Of a DNA stretch of 64,000 bases, positions 23,740 through 35,378 are shown one piece after another. The notes below the pieces were generated by a model that did not search any database, had not been told where the DNA came from, and was given only the letters and a program-made list of their open reading frames with translations. Each line of letters starts with the position of its first letter. Position 1 is the first letter of the stretch. The stretch spans positions 5,952,001 through 6,016,000 of the forward strand of contig JASJZH010000005.1 in the NCBI GenBank assembly GCA_037178975.1, written 5' to 3'. This stretch comes from Oscheius tipulae. Taxonomy: Eukaryota; Nematoda; Chromadorea; Rhabditida; Rhabditidae. Position numbers and translations under genes: made by a program.

Positions 23740-24006
23740 TAGGAGAGGAAGAGGAGTTGGTATTATATGTTAGGGAGCAATCAATAGTTTATCGGCAGAC
23801 ACGATCTCGCCTTCGATTTTTCTTATTTGGACATGATGATCAGCGATCGAATATTCAAAACTCAAATTAAAGGCAGTGGCCGTCTCTTTTTTCGTAAGCT
23901 ATTATTTAAGTTCGGATTCCTGAGTGAATCTCTCTTTATTACTGTACAGTACAAATTATGACCTTGGTAAGTGAATTCACTGGCGTTTCCTAAGACTCAT
24001 ATATTC

Positions 24007-26665
24007 CTACGACACGGGACTTCGAAAATCCTGTGAGGTGCTCCTCCTCAGGGGACGACCTCTTTCCATAGAGTTACTCCGGGATGAGACACTGTTTCTC
24101 CTACTCGAATTCCGGCTCGGTATGGGTGACTTGACAAACAGAGCTTCGCGAGTCCTAGCCTCCACAAGGAACACGTTCTGTCGCTGCTCAAACTCTCCAA
24201 TCCGATCGTAGATGACTCCGTCAACCTTGAGGTCGTCCCGGAAATACTGCTGATGTTGCTTCAGATTCAGATCATCGCCCCAAACGAAGCTGACGAGGTT
24301 GTACTTTTCAGCCAGCCTGACAGGGTTCCGATCTTTGAGGAGTTCTTCTGAATGGAAGTTGACTCCGAGCAGTCCATTGGCGGCGGCGTAGTGCACGGCC
24401 AGCTTCGAGCAATCGGAACGAATGTCTTGGAAAGGCATGTAGCGGGTTGTTGCTCCGACGACAAGAAACAGGACCGGGAATCGGTGTTGTTTCTGGGTGA
24501 GGAGAGTACAGACATCCGGATCAAAGCAGGAGAAGACGATTCGACGTTGACCACAATGCGCGAAGACACATTTCAAGATCGTGTCGATAAACAGGTTTCG
24601 CTCGAAGTAGCCGACACACTCGTGTGTTCCGTCCTAAAAGAGTAGAAATTAAAAACGGAAACAGTAAAAGATACCTTCATGAGCATTGGGAACTTGACCT
24701 CAATGTTGAATCCGACATGAGAGTTTACAGTCCTCAAAGCAGTTTCCAAAAGGGGAAAGGGGTTGTACTCCTCGTCATTGGCTTCAGCCTTGTCCAGCAA
24801 CTTCATCTTTTCCGTCTTGGTTGGAACCACACGGGTACAGTCTTCAATTGCCGGCTTGCTCTTTACATGAACGTGCTCAAAATGGAGAAGATTGAGCTGT
24901 GCCATCTTCAGATCCTTGATTGCGAGTTCATGGTATGGATCGTGTTGAGGAATCGAGCCATTACGACTTGCCACCTCGACCAGAACATGGAAATCGTGGT
25001 AGATGACGGGCAGCATGTCTTTGGTTAGCTGGACATCGAACTCGACCAGATCAGCGCCTTTCTTCGCTGCTTCTTTCAACGATTGGATTGTGTTCTCCCT
25101 CTCACAGGCGATTCTGAAATTGTATGGTTGGATCTCATCCGTACTGACTCGAACGTCAGACGAGTCTTTCACTAACTAAAACTCACTTCGTATAAGAGTT
25201 GCCCATTCCTCTGTGGCCGACTTCCAGCGTCCTCCTCTTTCTCCAGTACCTTCCAAAGGTCACATGCATCGCGTTGTTCAGCATCCGCTCGATTCCGAGG
25301 GGCTTCACCATCATGTAATCCACATTCAGTTGGCCGATTGGCATGTGCTGGTTGCAAATGATTGGGAAAGTCGATTTTCCGTAGGTGTCCGGCAGTGTGG
25401 CTGGCAAAGCATATGCCATAGCAACTCGTTCCTTCTCGTGGTAGAGCTCGATTCGGAAGGCCAAGTGCTCAATAGAGACGGTTTTTGTCCGGAAACAGAG
25501 GTAGTCGACGTCGTTGCGGAACACGGATCCATTGACATACTGTTCTCCAAAGATCGGATCCTCTCTGGTCAAGACGGACAATTCCGTGTTTGAAAAAGAG
25601 GGCACGTCTGGAAGAGCAGGGTCCTTCTCCTCTTCGGGACCTTCCTCATCAATCGTGTCTCTCTGAAAAGCAGTTTTCGTACTCTGGATAACATCTGATC
25701 ACACCCGTACCGTCTCGACAACACAACAGATTTTCACAAGACAACGTTCTAGTTACCGTTTGACCATAGACAGACGATAATCTCCAAAGAAGACCCCTCA
25801 CCCGAGCGACACCATTTCTGTGAACGTGTCTCTCTCGGGCATCATAGGGTCTAAATGTCTTCAAATCTACATTATCTCCCACTACTCGCCAATGAACCAA
25901 CCTCCTTGAATCGGACGTCGAAGGGAACAATCTTGAGCCTGGTCACTTTGTTCTTGAAACGCTGCTTGTAGAACTTTAGAGCCTCGCCGTGAATTCGCAG
26001 CAGTACGACATGCTCGTTCGCGTGAACTATCCATCCATCGGTGATTAGTTCTTTCCCATCGAACTTGCCAAAATCATCGGTATAGCTCTCGCGAGCACAA
26101 CCATTTCGGGCTTCCAGAGCTGGGAGACATCTCCTTGGGTTCAAAGCGCCTTCCCATCGAGCGACGATTATCTGCATCTGGGAGTTTTCTGTGGCCGAGT
26201 CAAGTTTGTAGCCGATAAAGTAGCGGAAGAGGAGCTCTTTCGTGGAAGGGCTCACAGAAACCGTGCCCTCCCACGTGTGGCGTGTTCTGAAAGTTGATTT
26301 TCTTTAAGTGTATTCTTGATATACAATTTTCCACAAGAGGTCTCAAAAACTTGTTACCACAAGGCAGACCCCCGATACCAAATGAGGCGCATCTTTGGCT
26401 ATGGGGACGCTTGCACTTTTTATGCTTGAACAAACTTGAGAATGTATGGAGCTTCTAGATGACTACTGGGCTGCCCTGATAGCCAACCGGACGTGATTGC
26501 TGTTTGTGTCAATAACGAAAGAAAAACTCACTCATCAGTAGGTGTCAGGCAGAGAGCGTCATTTGGCTGCCAACTGCCCAGCTGGTCCGTGTCTCCCACG
26601 ACGAACATATCTTCCCAGACGGCTATTTTGGCACATCTCACTCGGAAGTAGACTTGAATTGACAT
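24007..26665 (-). CDS. GPCPD1: Glycerophosphocholine phosphodiesterase GPCPD1 (GDE5)
   Basis: Five exons (26665-26532, 26286-25902, 25662-25187, 25113-24675, 24633-24007) give 686 residues; human GPCPD1 has 672. The enzyme hydrolyses glycerophosphocholine to choline and glycerol-3-phosphate in the cytosol. An N-terminal CBM20 starch-binding-type domain covers about 1-120 (VYFRVRCAKIAVWEDMFVVG, LGSWQPNDA, TWEGTVSV). The GDPD catalytic domain begins near residue 320 with EVGHRGMGNS, then RENTIQSLKEAAKKGADLVEFDVQ, LPVIYHDF, NIEVKFP, and ends with VDGVIYDRIGEF. The catalytic His pair and metal-binding Glu/Asp residues are present. The C-terminal tail of about 40 residues is Ser/Arg rich with repeated RRNS/RRST sites, typical of basophilic-kinase or 14-3-3 regulation (inference). 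The ATG lies four bases after a TTTTCAG acceptor. Confidence 0.93.
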
Positions 26666-28482
26666 TATTCTGAAAAGTATCAGGATTGCCATAGAAAAAG
26701 AGGTGAAAGGAGAGAGACCATGTGACAGGAAGAGATCATGTTTCAGAAGGGTAAATAAGATAACGAACAGTCTGCTGGATGGCAGCAGAGGGAGAAAAGG
26801 GCACCGAACGCTACTGGATGCCACAAGCTGGAGAAACAACATCCTTACAGATTGAGAGACACGTGACTCAATGAGCCAGCTGACTCCAAGAGAAAGAGGA
26901 AGATATGAACATAATGAGCATGAGGGCCAGGTGAGGTCTACTGATTCCTCAAACTCCGAAAGAGATTATTTTAGCCTTTACAGGATTTCGATCTAACAGG
27001 TAAGTACAGTGAGAAATGAGATTACTGTACCTATTTGCAAGGTTTGAACTAAAAGGGCTTACCACCTTGCGTAGGACGAAAACTTCCATGTTTCTAAGGA
27101 GTGTAAGTGAGCCATTTTGAGCAATTCAGCAAGATTATGGAACCTAGTAACGCGTAAACTTTTAACCGGAGAATTTCAGATTTCTAACAATTGAGGGAAA
27201 GACGAGATCTTTTTTCAAAAGAAGTGGAAAACGTCATGTTAGCGCAAGAGAGCCCGCATTGAAACCCCAGAGGAATTTTGAATAGAATTGTGTTTCCTCA
27301 TTCTCAGGCGAATTAAGCTGACCCAGAAGTTCAGTCTCTTCCGTGAATAGCGAGGATCAGTAAAATGTTCTAGTTTTAGACTTGTGAGTAAGAAAAATGC
27401 GAACAACTTGGGCAGTCCTCTGGGGTAAATTAGAAAACAGGAAAAGAAGGAAATCTAACAGTCTATGAGTCTCTTTTTTAGTGACCCAGTCAGCTGACTA
27501 ACGTGCTTCAATTTCTGGGTTTGAAGCTGTTGGAGGGAAGCAGATCAATGAATGCGCGACGAGGCCTCCCAGAAACGCGTGAGGATTTTGAACAAGGAAA
27601 AGAGGTCAAAAGAAAGGAGGAAGCTGGAGATAAACAATAACTAATAAACTGGATAAAAGAGAAGGTGCTTTCCCGATGAGGCCTTCCAGCTGCGCTTTCG
27701 AGACAACATCCCTGGCTATTATTTCAGGGTCTCTGCGCTTTAACGAGCCGGGAGGGAGAACGTAGACTAGCCGAGAGAGAAACAAGTCGTCTGGTTTCAC
27801 CTAGGCGAAGATCATATCAGAAATTTTCGAGTAAAGGTCACGGGGTACATGTGACGAGAGGTTGTTGTTGCCCGAAATAGAGTGAGAGGTCTATATTCGG
27901 CATGACCATAAGGTGTGACAAGAACTTCCATGGAAGAGGTTACGAAAGTCAATCAAGAATATGTTCAAAATGTTCATCAACGATTCAGGAAGGGCAACCG
28001 GATTAACCTCCCATCCTCCTCGTGTATCTGTCCAGTGGGTTCATTTCGCAAGCTGTCTTATCATGTAAGCCTTCCAAACAATACAGTCGACAGGACTTGT
28101 CAGTCTTTAGTACGAGAGTAGGCGTTTAATACAGAAGTCACAGATATCGTTTCCCTGCATCCAGTTCCTCTGGAAGCTCACCATATGAAGTATGTATCCG
28201 CCGTCCAATCTATGACATTCTTAGAGCCGCTCCTGGAGCCACTTATGTCAACCAGGATCAAAGATTCGAATAAATATTTCATTTATAAATGGATCACAGA
28301 TAACAATGTCCGTACAATGTGTTCTTTGAAGAAGAAAAATTCGCCGGGTCTCTATAGTATCTCGCCTATTGTATTAGGTGTCATCTTTTTCTTTTTGTAC
28401 AGATGAGCAAGCTCTAGCTCCCAATATGAGAGACAAAAACTCAATATGAGTCAAAGGTCAACAGAAACAATGTACAGTGCTC
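26666..28482. other. Intergenic region containing one small candidate gene
   Basis: About 1.8 kb upstream of GPCPD1 and downstream of the nuclear receptor. Apart from the two-exon candidate at 27961-28273, listed separately, I see no supported gene. The acceptor for GPCPD1 (TTTTCAG, minus strand, about 26670-26676) sits at the left border. Confidence 0.45.
27961..28273 (+). CDS. Possible small two-exon gene (77 codons)
   Basis: Exons 27961-28064 and 28144-28273 join in phase across a GTAAGC...CACAG intron of 79 nt. The product would have 77 residues, including SSSSGSSPYEVCIRRPIYDI and a C-terminal NQDQRFE. A canonical AATAAA overlaps the stop codon region (28269-28274). I do not recognise the protein. 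The second exon has a protein-like composition, but there is no independent evidence, and the start codon is simply the first in-frame ATG. It could also be the 3' end of a longer gene whose upstream exons I did not find. Confidence 0.3.
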
Positions 28483-31400
28483 CTAGGCATCGGCCAAAAT
28501 GACATCAATACGCTGAGGATCGTAGTGGAATGCTGGGCCGAAACGGGCGGCGAGATCACGGAGGAGAGGCAACAGTTTCAACAGCTGACAACATTCATCC
28601 AGGACGCGGGACTCCTTCTCTCCGTAGTGACTGTACAGGAGTCTAAATCCAATATTTCAAGTCCAAAAGGATGAGATTACCTTTTGAGCAAGCCAACAAG
28701 TTTGCCATTTTCGCGAGCGACATCCTCTCTGGAGAAAACGGGCAGATCACTGTCAAAGACTGCTAATAGGGCGAGAATCGAGATGATGTGGTCGTGAGAA
28801 CGGATGTCTTCGGGAAGATGGGAGTAAAACCTGGAAATGGGAGAGGTTACTTATAAGGTGTTTCTCTATCCCACTATTATTCCCACACACTCACTGATAG
28901 TATGTTTCCTACCCTTCGCACTATCTGAGCCGCGAAACCTCGAACAACTTTGGTCGAGAACTCTGAATCCCGGTGCCTCTCCTCTCACCCCTGGAATTGT
29001 GTCCATCGACTGTCCCAAGGACGACTGCACCGATCACGAGGTCTTTAGACAAACACTGACAGAGTAAACTACTCACATGAAACATTCCCGCTGCACTTCG
29101 GGCTGCATCGGCCAGTCGCCTCCTCTCCATTGGTGGAGTCTCTGATCGTACTGCTGACAGCCACGCATGATCATGTAGGCAAGACATCTCTCTGAATAGA
29201 AAAATATCAAAATGACATAAAATGATATCCTACCTCTGATCAGGACGTACATGTCGTGGCGAGAAATGGCCTGCAGAAAGCCAATTTTTCTCGAGGCATT
29301 GATTAGTTCCCGGGCGGTGTTCTCCACTCGATTCTGCGGAAGAGGATTATAGCAGTTCTGGTAGGAGAAGCTGTCATAACAGCCTCCCCATTCTCGGTTG
29401 ACCGTCTCAATTTCCATCAAAACGTCGCGATCCAGATTGGTCAGAGTGTGAATTTCTGGGTCTGTCTCGGACATTTGCACCATGGGAACACCTTCATTCT
29501 GACTCGAAGGCTGATAAATCTCTACGGGAGGAAGACTCGAGTTCTCCTGAAATTTGCACTGTTCATTGCCGAGAGTTTGTTTCAAGAGCGTTTTTTTTTC
29601 AAGAAGCATGAGTTGGTAACTCACGCTGAAGGCTGTGGGATCTACGACAGTCGGTTGGGTGTTGAGCCAGTTGACGCAGCTGTCTTCCGAAGGCAAGAGC
29701 CCATTTCTTTGGAAGTCTTCTGTCGTCTCGAGTCTGGCCTCCTCCTTGGTATCACAAGAGTTGCAAGAGGCACTGTTCTGTCCGGCTGCCAAGAGATCTT
29801 TTGTTACCTGAGAAATGACATTAAGTTCGAACGCGAAAAGATTCACCTCATCGACAATGGTTGCTCCGGGTGGGTATCTGCCACACATGCATTTACAAGA
29901 GCAGCTGACAGATCGATTTGTATTGTTCTCAATCAGATGCAAGAGTACTTCGCGAGGAATCGTGACCATGTCCGGATGCATCGGATTGTTGATCAGAATA
30001 GGTCCTTGAGTCGGAGCAAGTGGAGGAGCCAAAATGTTGGGCTGAATAGCCGGAGCTGCCAAAGGGGGTTGCATCGGAGTCTGGATCGTCGAAGATATCG
30101 GAGCCATTGAAGGCTGAATTGGATTCGGCATCGAAGGGGCCATCTGAGCGGCGGCGACTTGGTTCGCGACGACAGCGGCCACAATCTGCTGTTGGACCTG
30201 TTGCTGGACAGCCAACTGAGCCTGTGCAGCGATGACACTCTCTACAGCATTGGTCACTACTGGAAGAAGAGTGACCGAGGACTGAACCGGGTCGATGTTC
30301 GGCGGTATGAAGCCCATTCCACTCATGGTCGACGAGGGATCGACATCCATGCACTGGATAGCAGTCGTCGTCGAACTGACATCGGCCAGAGAGTGAGCAG
30401 CGGTTGTCGGGATTGTATCGACTATTCCGTGACCATTCATTCCGTTCATTCCGTTCATCGGGCTCATTATGTTCGTGGTAGGAGCAGAAACTGGCGGCAT
30501 TCCCGGATCGACGGAGCTGAAAACAGGGAATGATGGGTGTTAGTTACGAAAAGGCAGAAGGCTGGGACTGTTTTTGGGGATCGAACTTGACCTGTCTGGA
30601 TTCATAGTCTGTGCCCTAACCGACTGTGCTATGTGGCAAAGGCCGCGCTGTGATTTCAGACGAATACATGACTAGTCGGAAAGTACTTGTAGAAAGGCAA
30701 ACTTCTGACTCACAATGGTGGCATCATCTCTTCCATCTGCATGTAATAGTCCTTGACAGAATGTGGCTGTGTAGGAGACGGCTGATCCTCATACGGCTTG
30801 CACTCGCTCCTGTATCTTTCTCTCTTTGGTGAGTCGTCTTGACCGTCGATTCTTAGAGCATCCATCATTCTCCTCTCCCGATTCTCCTCGACACGTTGTT
30901 TCTTTTCCAGTCTGGCCTCTTCGGACATGATCCATTCTTTCTTCATGCCGACTTCAAAGCACTTGGCCAAACGACATCGCTGACAGAATCGTCTTGAGAC
31001 GATGTTGATCTCACATTGCTCGCTAAATGGACAGCGAATGTCCTTCTCCTAGAGAATCGAAGTTGGAAAAAGGAAGGAGGGTGTACATACCTTGTTCGCG
31101 TTTCTTCTAAAGAAGGCCTTGCAGGACTCACAGGTGATGACGTTGAAGTTGTAGGAGAAGGCCTTGTCTCCACAAACGCGACAGATCTGAACAGTTTGAT
31201 TCTTGAAAGATCATTGGCAAATAGTACCTTATTGGCAGTACGACGATCTCCACTCCCACTGCTGGAAGTGTTGGTTCTCTTCCGGGTGAAGGGACGGTCC
31301 GGGTCATGATTGTAAGCTGAAAAAAGATAGTTGAACACTATGTACGTGACTAACATGCAAGACTTCCAAGGAATTCTCCAGGAAACAGGAAAGAAAGAGT

Positions 31401-31692
31401 CAAGGCTTTGTTAACATCCAAAGAGCCAAAAGTTCATGCTTTTAAGAGATCGAGGGATAAGAGAGTATCAAACGAAACTCTTCAAAGTCAGAAGGACAAG
31501 AAAACTTGTGACACTCGGTCACGTAATCAAGAATAAAGAGACAAAACACTCACCGGGAGAAGACGATCTCCTCTGTGGTGATCTCGTTCCACTGCGAGCA
31601 TCTCTAAAAGGTGAGTGAGCTTCCGAGGTCACTACGCCTCCATCGTCTCCACCCTGGACCAGGTATCTTGAGCTTCTACGTAAACTTTTCAT
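28483..31692 (-). CDS. Nuclear hormone receptor of the DAF-12/NHR-8/NHR-48 group
   Basis: Ten exons (31692-31554, 31316-31228, 31186-31091, 31048-30714, 30516-29847, 29807-29625, 29546-29234, 29191-29077, 28830-28681, 28630-28483) give 745 residues; C. elegans DAF-12 has a similar length. The DNA-binding domain spans about 77-145 with two Cys4 zinc fingers: ICRVCGDKAFSYNFNVITCE and CPFSEQCEINIVSRRFCQRC. The P-box ESCKA and the following GMKKEWIMSEE match the DAF-12 group, receptors for bile-acid-like steroids or xenobiotics. A long hinge (about 215-540) is rich in Met, Pro and Gln (VQQQVQQQIVAAVVANQVAA). The ligand-binding domain covers about 540-745 (HDMYVLIRERCLAYMI, HIISILALLAVFD). Whether it is the DAF-12, NHR-8 or NHR-48 orthologue cannot be settled by eye. 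The ATG at 31692 is the first in frame; extra 5' exons are possible. Confidence 0.9.
30568..30640 (-). repeat. tRNA-like sequence (degenerate tRNA or SINE head)
   Basis: On the minus strand, within the receptor intron 30517-30713, an A-box-like TAGCACAGTCGG is followed about 35 nt later by a good B-box, GTTCGATCC. The spacing fits a tRNA promoter, but the anticodon stem and T stem do not pair, so a functional tRNA is unlikely. It is best read as a tRNA pseudogene or the head of a tRNA-derived SINE. Confidence 0.4.
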
Positions 31693-32828
31693 CAGGCAGT
31701 GTCTGGTCTCGGAGAGTCAGTCAATCAGGAAAACGTTTCGGTATCCGGCGACGAAGCTGTTGTGCCAGGTTGTTCGCCGAGAAAGGCACGGGCTGGGCTG
31801 TTCTCTTGCTACGAAGTTGACAATGAGAGCTGACGACGGTTGGAGGGCTGAAGCGGGAGGCCCCTGGACGCGCCGTTTTTAGCTGAAAAAGATGTTCGGT
31901 TTATGTATAGGGTAGAAGCAAAAAGAATAAGAGAAGATCCTTTTGATTTGAATACCATCCGAATTCGATCAGTCCATCAATTTCGTAAAGACTCGTCGCA
32001 TTACGAAATATCCTAAGTGGATCAGTGAGAAACCAATCAAAATAGATAGATGTCATCAGGCGGTCCTAATCAATAGTCTGTACCCGCAACTATTTGTACT
32101 TTGGCTCTATGACGTGCTGATTGGACCGAAGATCACTCTCTGGCTAGCCCCATTTCGGGAGTAGGAAGGGACCGACAGCGCACCCGGGAGGTACGCGAAG
32201 ACTGACACAAACAATTCGATAAGGACTCGCTAGCCCCGTCGAACCGGGCCTAACAGCCTGACAGCGATCGGTCTTCCCCGAATGATATCAAGGCCAAGTC
32301 TATTATTAGGCCCCTCTAAGAAAAAGGCAGTTTATTTTAGGGGGTACAAAAATAGAGTGATCGTGATGGACCGTTGGGTAGGAAACTGGTTTCCAGAGCT
32401 TAGAGAAAACGATCCGTCATCCATTTTTCAGAGGGAGCTTCCAATTGTGTGTGATAAGGAACTTTCGAGAAGGGTGGTTATCGGAACGTCGTGATCTATG
32501 GTTGCAGGCAAGGTCACGGGACTGTCTCCTGCCCCTTGACTCATACTCTTTTGCTCTGTGTTTACCTGTTCTCTTACTGAACCCACAACTATCGGTGAAT
32601 AACCGATCTGGGTACATCTGTCTGTCTCGGTTCAGAGTAGCTGAGACACCTAGAATAATATTCTTAGCAGTCAACTGAACCGATAGTGATAGATGATTTA
32701 TTTATGTCCATCTACTCATCTTTGACCGACTCTCTTGAGTGCCAAGCCAGAACAATCAAGATTCAGTTACGCCGTATCTAATCCTCTTATACTGATTGCT
32801 CTTACTCTTTTTGTCAAGCTATGCTTTG

Positions 32829-32923
32829 TCCCCCTTCTCTCCCGTAGTCGATCTACATCCCCCTGTCCCCCATGTCCCCCTGTACCCCCTGTCCCCCTTC
32901 CCCCAGTCACCGCGACGTTCCCC
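32829..32923 (+). repeat. Cluster of eight C5 tracts (G-quadruplex potential on minus strand)
   Basis: Eight runs of five cytosines occur in 95 nt, most separated by two to four bases (units such as CCCCCTGT and CCCCCATGT). On the minus strand, which is the sense strand of the nuclear receptor starting 1.1 kb downstream, this gives eight G5 runs, a strong G-quadruplex-forming arrangement. The unit similarity suggests a short degenerate minisatellite. Confidence 0.75.
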
Positions 32924-34415
32924 CTGCAAAAGATGACGACGTGCTATTTACCACTGGCACTCCTCCTAAGATGTACTCTCTTGTTTTTAAGGCGTTCTCA
33001 TCGAGGGTTTAAACGGGATGCACTAGACACAAAACAGCTAGTCAGCAAGCCCCCATTCTGTTTACCCTTGAACAAAAGACCATTTCAGTGGGGATGGGCA
33101 AAACATATTATTCACTGAATAGACGGGGAGTACTGCTTGTTCGATCATTGGTCAGCTAGTCCTTGAGACAGGAAATAAGGGGTGCGAACGTACTCCAATG
33201 GGTCAGACGGAGGTTGTTTCAACAAGCACGGGAGCACGGTGCAGATGTCCTCGGGAATGAGGGCGAGCACTCTTATTAGAGACTAGATTAGTTATGCTGT
33301 CACTCAGTCCCTTTGTGACTCCTAAAAGTCAAGAATGACTGTACCTGATCTTGTGGTTCGTCTGTGCAGAAGAATGGAAGATGAGGGATGTTTCTGTCGA
33401 TAATATTGTTTGATTGCGAGTCATAATAAATCTACGTGGGAGCAATATCCTCACAAAACTGTGTAGGTAAAACGGTATGGAACTCAATTAGTTGATAAGT
33501 TTTGGAAAGTGGCTATTGATGAAGTGGGAAAATAGCGTAGTCTACAATTCCTCAAGAGTCTTCGAGGTTAGTGTGGAGATAGAAACCAGACGGCACTATC
33601 CTGGAATGATCTTCTTCCGACCCTCGAATCATACCTAGTGAAGATGCTTTCTCTTATTGTTAGCCGAACTGCCATTTTTCTCGAGGTTAACAGGTGGGAT
33701 ATCTAAACTGTGAGAGTCTTCGAAAAGAGAAGAACAATGGGATGAGATCACGAGCCCTTTGAATGATTTCGATAAGTATGCCCCATATTTTCTCGGTTGA
33801 TCTAGGTACTCTTTTTTCCCGAAGAGACTGTCTGGAAAATCGTTCCTTCTGATGAAGAGACAACAATGTTTGGAACTTACAGAAAGCAACAATTAGAAGG
33901 GAGGGCCCAAATGTCAATCAGCAACAGAAATCTGAAGCAAGTCCAATAAACGAGTTATGATCTTTGCAACAAAGATCAGAGCTAATTTACGAGCATGTGA
34001 ATTGTCTTTGCTCTCGCGAAAAAAGTAATCGATACTTGCCAACGAGATTATGGTCTTTAAAGATTGGAACAGGTTGCAAAAACAGACGGCGCGAGCACGG
34101 GGGAGAAAGAAAGAGAGAGAGGGAGACGACAGAAAAATCGATAGAAATCGAGAGATCACGAGGGTTGCCAAGCTTTCTCCCGCCTCTTTCTTACTCATTT
34201 TACTATGGAAATGTGATATTTCTCTTTGAATAAAAGAAATAAGAGAAAAAGGGAAATATAAGAGAGAAAACGATCGATCGATGCCGACTTGGCCCCATGC
34301 CCACTGCAGATGAGCCCCGCGCGAAAAGAGAGCGGCCGGGGCGGGGACGGACGGACGGGCGTCCACAGCAACAGCAGGCAAGTTGCGTCCGAGTTGAGGC
34401 CAAGGAGGAGGACGA

Positions 34416-34446
34416 TGACGTCATTCGAACAGAGCGAGATCACGTG
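34416..34446. promoter_or_regulatory. CRE-like TGACGTCA and nearby CACGTG E-box
   Basis: A perfect palindromic TGACGTCA (34416-34423) lies 17 nt before a CACGTG (34441-34446, in context ATCACGTGCC). These are consensus sites for CREB/ATF-type bZIP and bHLH-zip factors. They sit in the long region upstream of the nuclear receptor; function is inferred from the match only. Confidence 0.35.
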
Positions 34447-35176
34447 CCACGACAAACACGTATGGTCGCGACGGTCTTTCCCCACCAACTGATAAAAGGA
34501 GCCGATCGTTAGGACTGGAAGAGGGGATATCCCCGCACTGAGTGCTTGTTTTGGAGGGAGAGAGGGCGGGGCCAGAGGTGGTCAACATTTTCTTTTTGAA
34601 TGAATTTATGGGATCTTTCAGTTAGCTATGGAATCTCGAATAGACCTTCTTAAAAAGTGATTTTCAATGTTCAAAAAATATTTCTGCCTTCTGCAAAGCT
34701 ATAATTCCAATCAAAAGCAACAACTATACAGGACAGAAAAAGTTGTTCAATTTCAACATGTGCTCGACTCTGTGTCGCACCCGTACTTTCAGATTAGCAG
34801 GAAGTTCTTCGAAAAGGACAAAGTTTTCCATCCGCAAAAAAACATCAAAAAATACGTGCCCGCACGGCTGATCAAAAATTTCCAGTTAGGTTCCTTTCGT
34901 AGTCTCTCAGAGACAGTACTAGGTTCATGACAAATGAACTCTGTCAGAGCAGGAACACCTCGTTCTCAGATGTAATCAACCTCTTTCTCCCGTCAGCCAG
35001 ATACTTAGTGATTGACGACAATGTTCTTTCAATTCGGAACCAGCTGGATTTTACTGATACTCTGGACTTTTCCCTGTCTCTTTCCCTAATCTGTTTACGG
35101 AACTGTTGCAAAATGGAAAGCACCAAACAGCACAAGCCCGATATCGACAGAAATGGAGGGAATGTTACGATAAATT

Positions 35177-35218
35177 TCACGTGATTCACTACGGAGGTCA
35201 CCTGTTAGAGATCACGTG
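35177..35218. promoter_or_regulatory. Paired TCACGTG E-boxes, one a full TCACGTGA
   Basis: TCACGTGA at 35177-35184 and TCACGTGC at 35212-35219 lie 28 nt apart, about 200 nt downstream of the USP20/33 stop and 3.5 kb upstream of the nuclear receptor. TCACGTGA is the core used by TFEB/HLH-30-type factors. Chance occurrence is possible; the clustering with the site at 34441 is what makes it worth noting. Confidence 0.3.
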
Positions 35219-35378
35219 CACCATCTTCTCGTATCTAAAACTTTATTATTATATCATACACAAACAATAACTTTGCTTCATATACGACTTTCTTGGGAAT
35301 GAATTGGGTGGACAGGATAGCTGCGGAACCGTATTTTCGAACAAAAAGGGGAGAGGGACAACATACCCATTTTCGACT

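Larger units (their letters stand above)
31693..35378. other. Long region upstream of the nuclear receptor, no recognised gene
   Basis: About 3.7 kb lies between the USP20/33 stop and the receptor start. It contains a C-tract cluster (32829-32923), a GC-rich patch at about 34290-34400, a TGACGTCA site (34416-34423) and three TCACGTG sites (34440, 35177, 35212). Open frames at 32735-33118, 34289-34512 and 34667-35184 have no family similarity or splice context, and I left them out. The sequence is well placed to hold receptor regulatory DNA and possible untranslated first exons. Confidence 0.45.

Noticed and set aside
30568-30640. Functional tRNA in the nuclear-receptor intron
   Set aside because: Anticodon and T stems do not pair and no valid anticodon loop can be placed.
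32735-33118. 127-codon plus-strand frame over the C-rich tract
   Set aside because: It is open mainly because Pro codons fill the C5 repeats; it starts at a non-ATG codon and shows no family similarity.
34289-34512. Overlapping frames in the GC-rich patch upstream of the nuclear receptor
   Set aside because: Several frames on both strands are open at once, as expected from base composition; none has splice signals or a recognisable motif.
34667-35184. Two consecutive plus-strand frames of 87 and 85 codons
   Set aside because: No domain, no consistent splice join and no polyadenylation signal; treated as non-coding.
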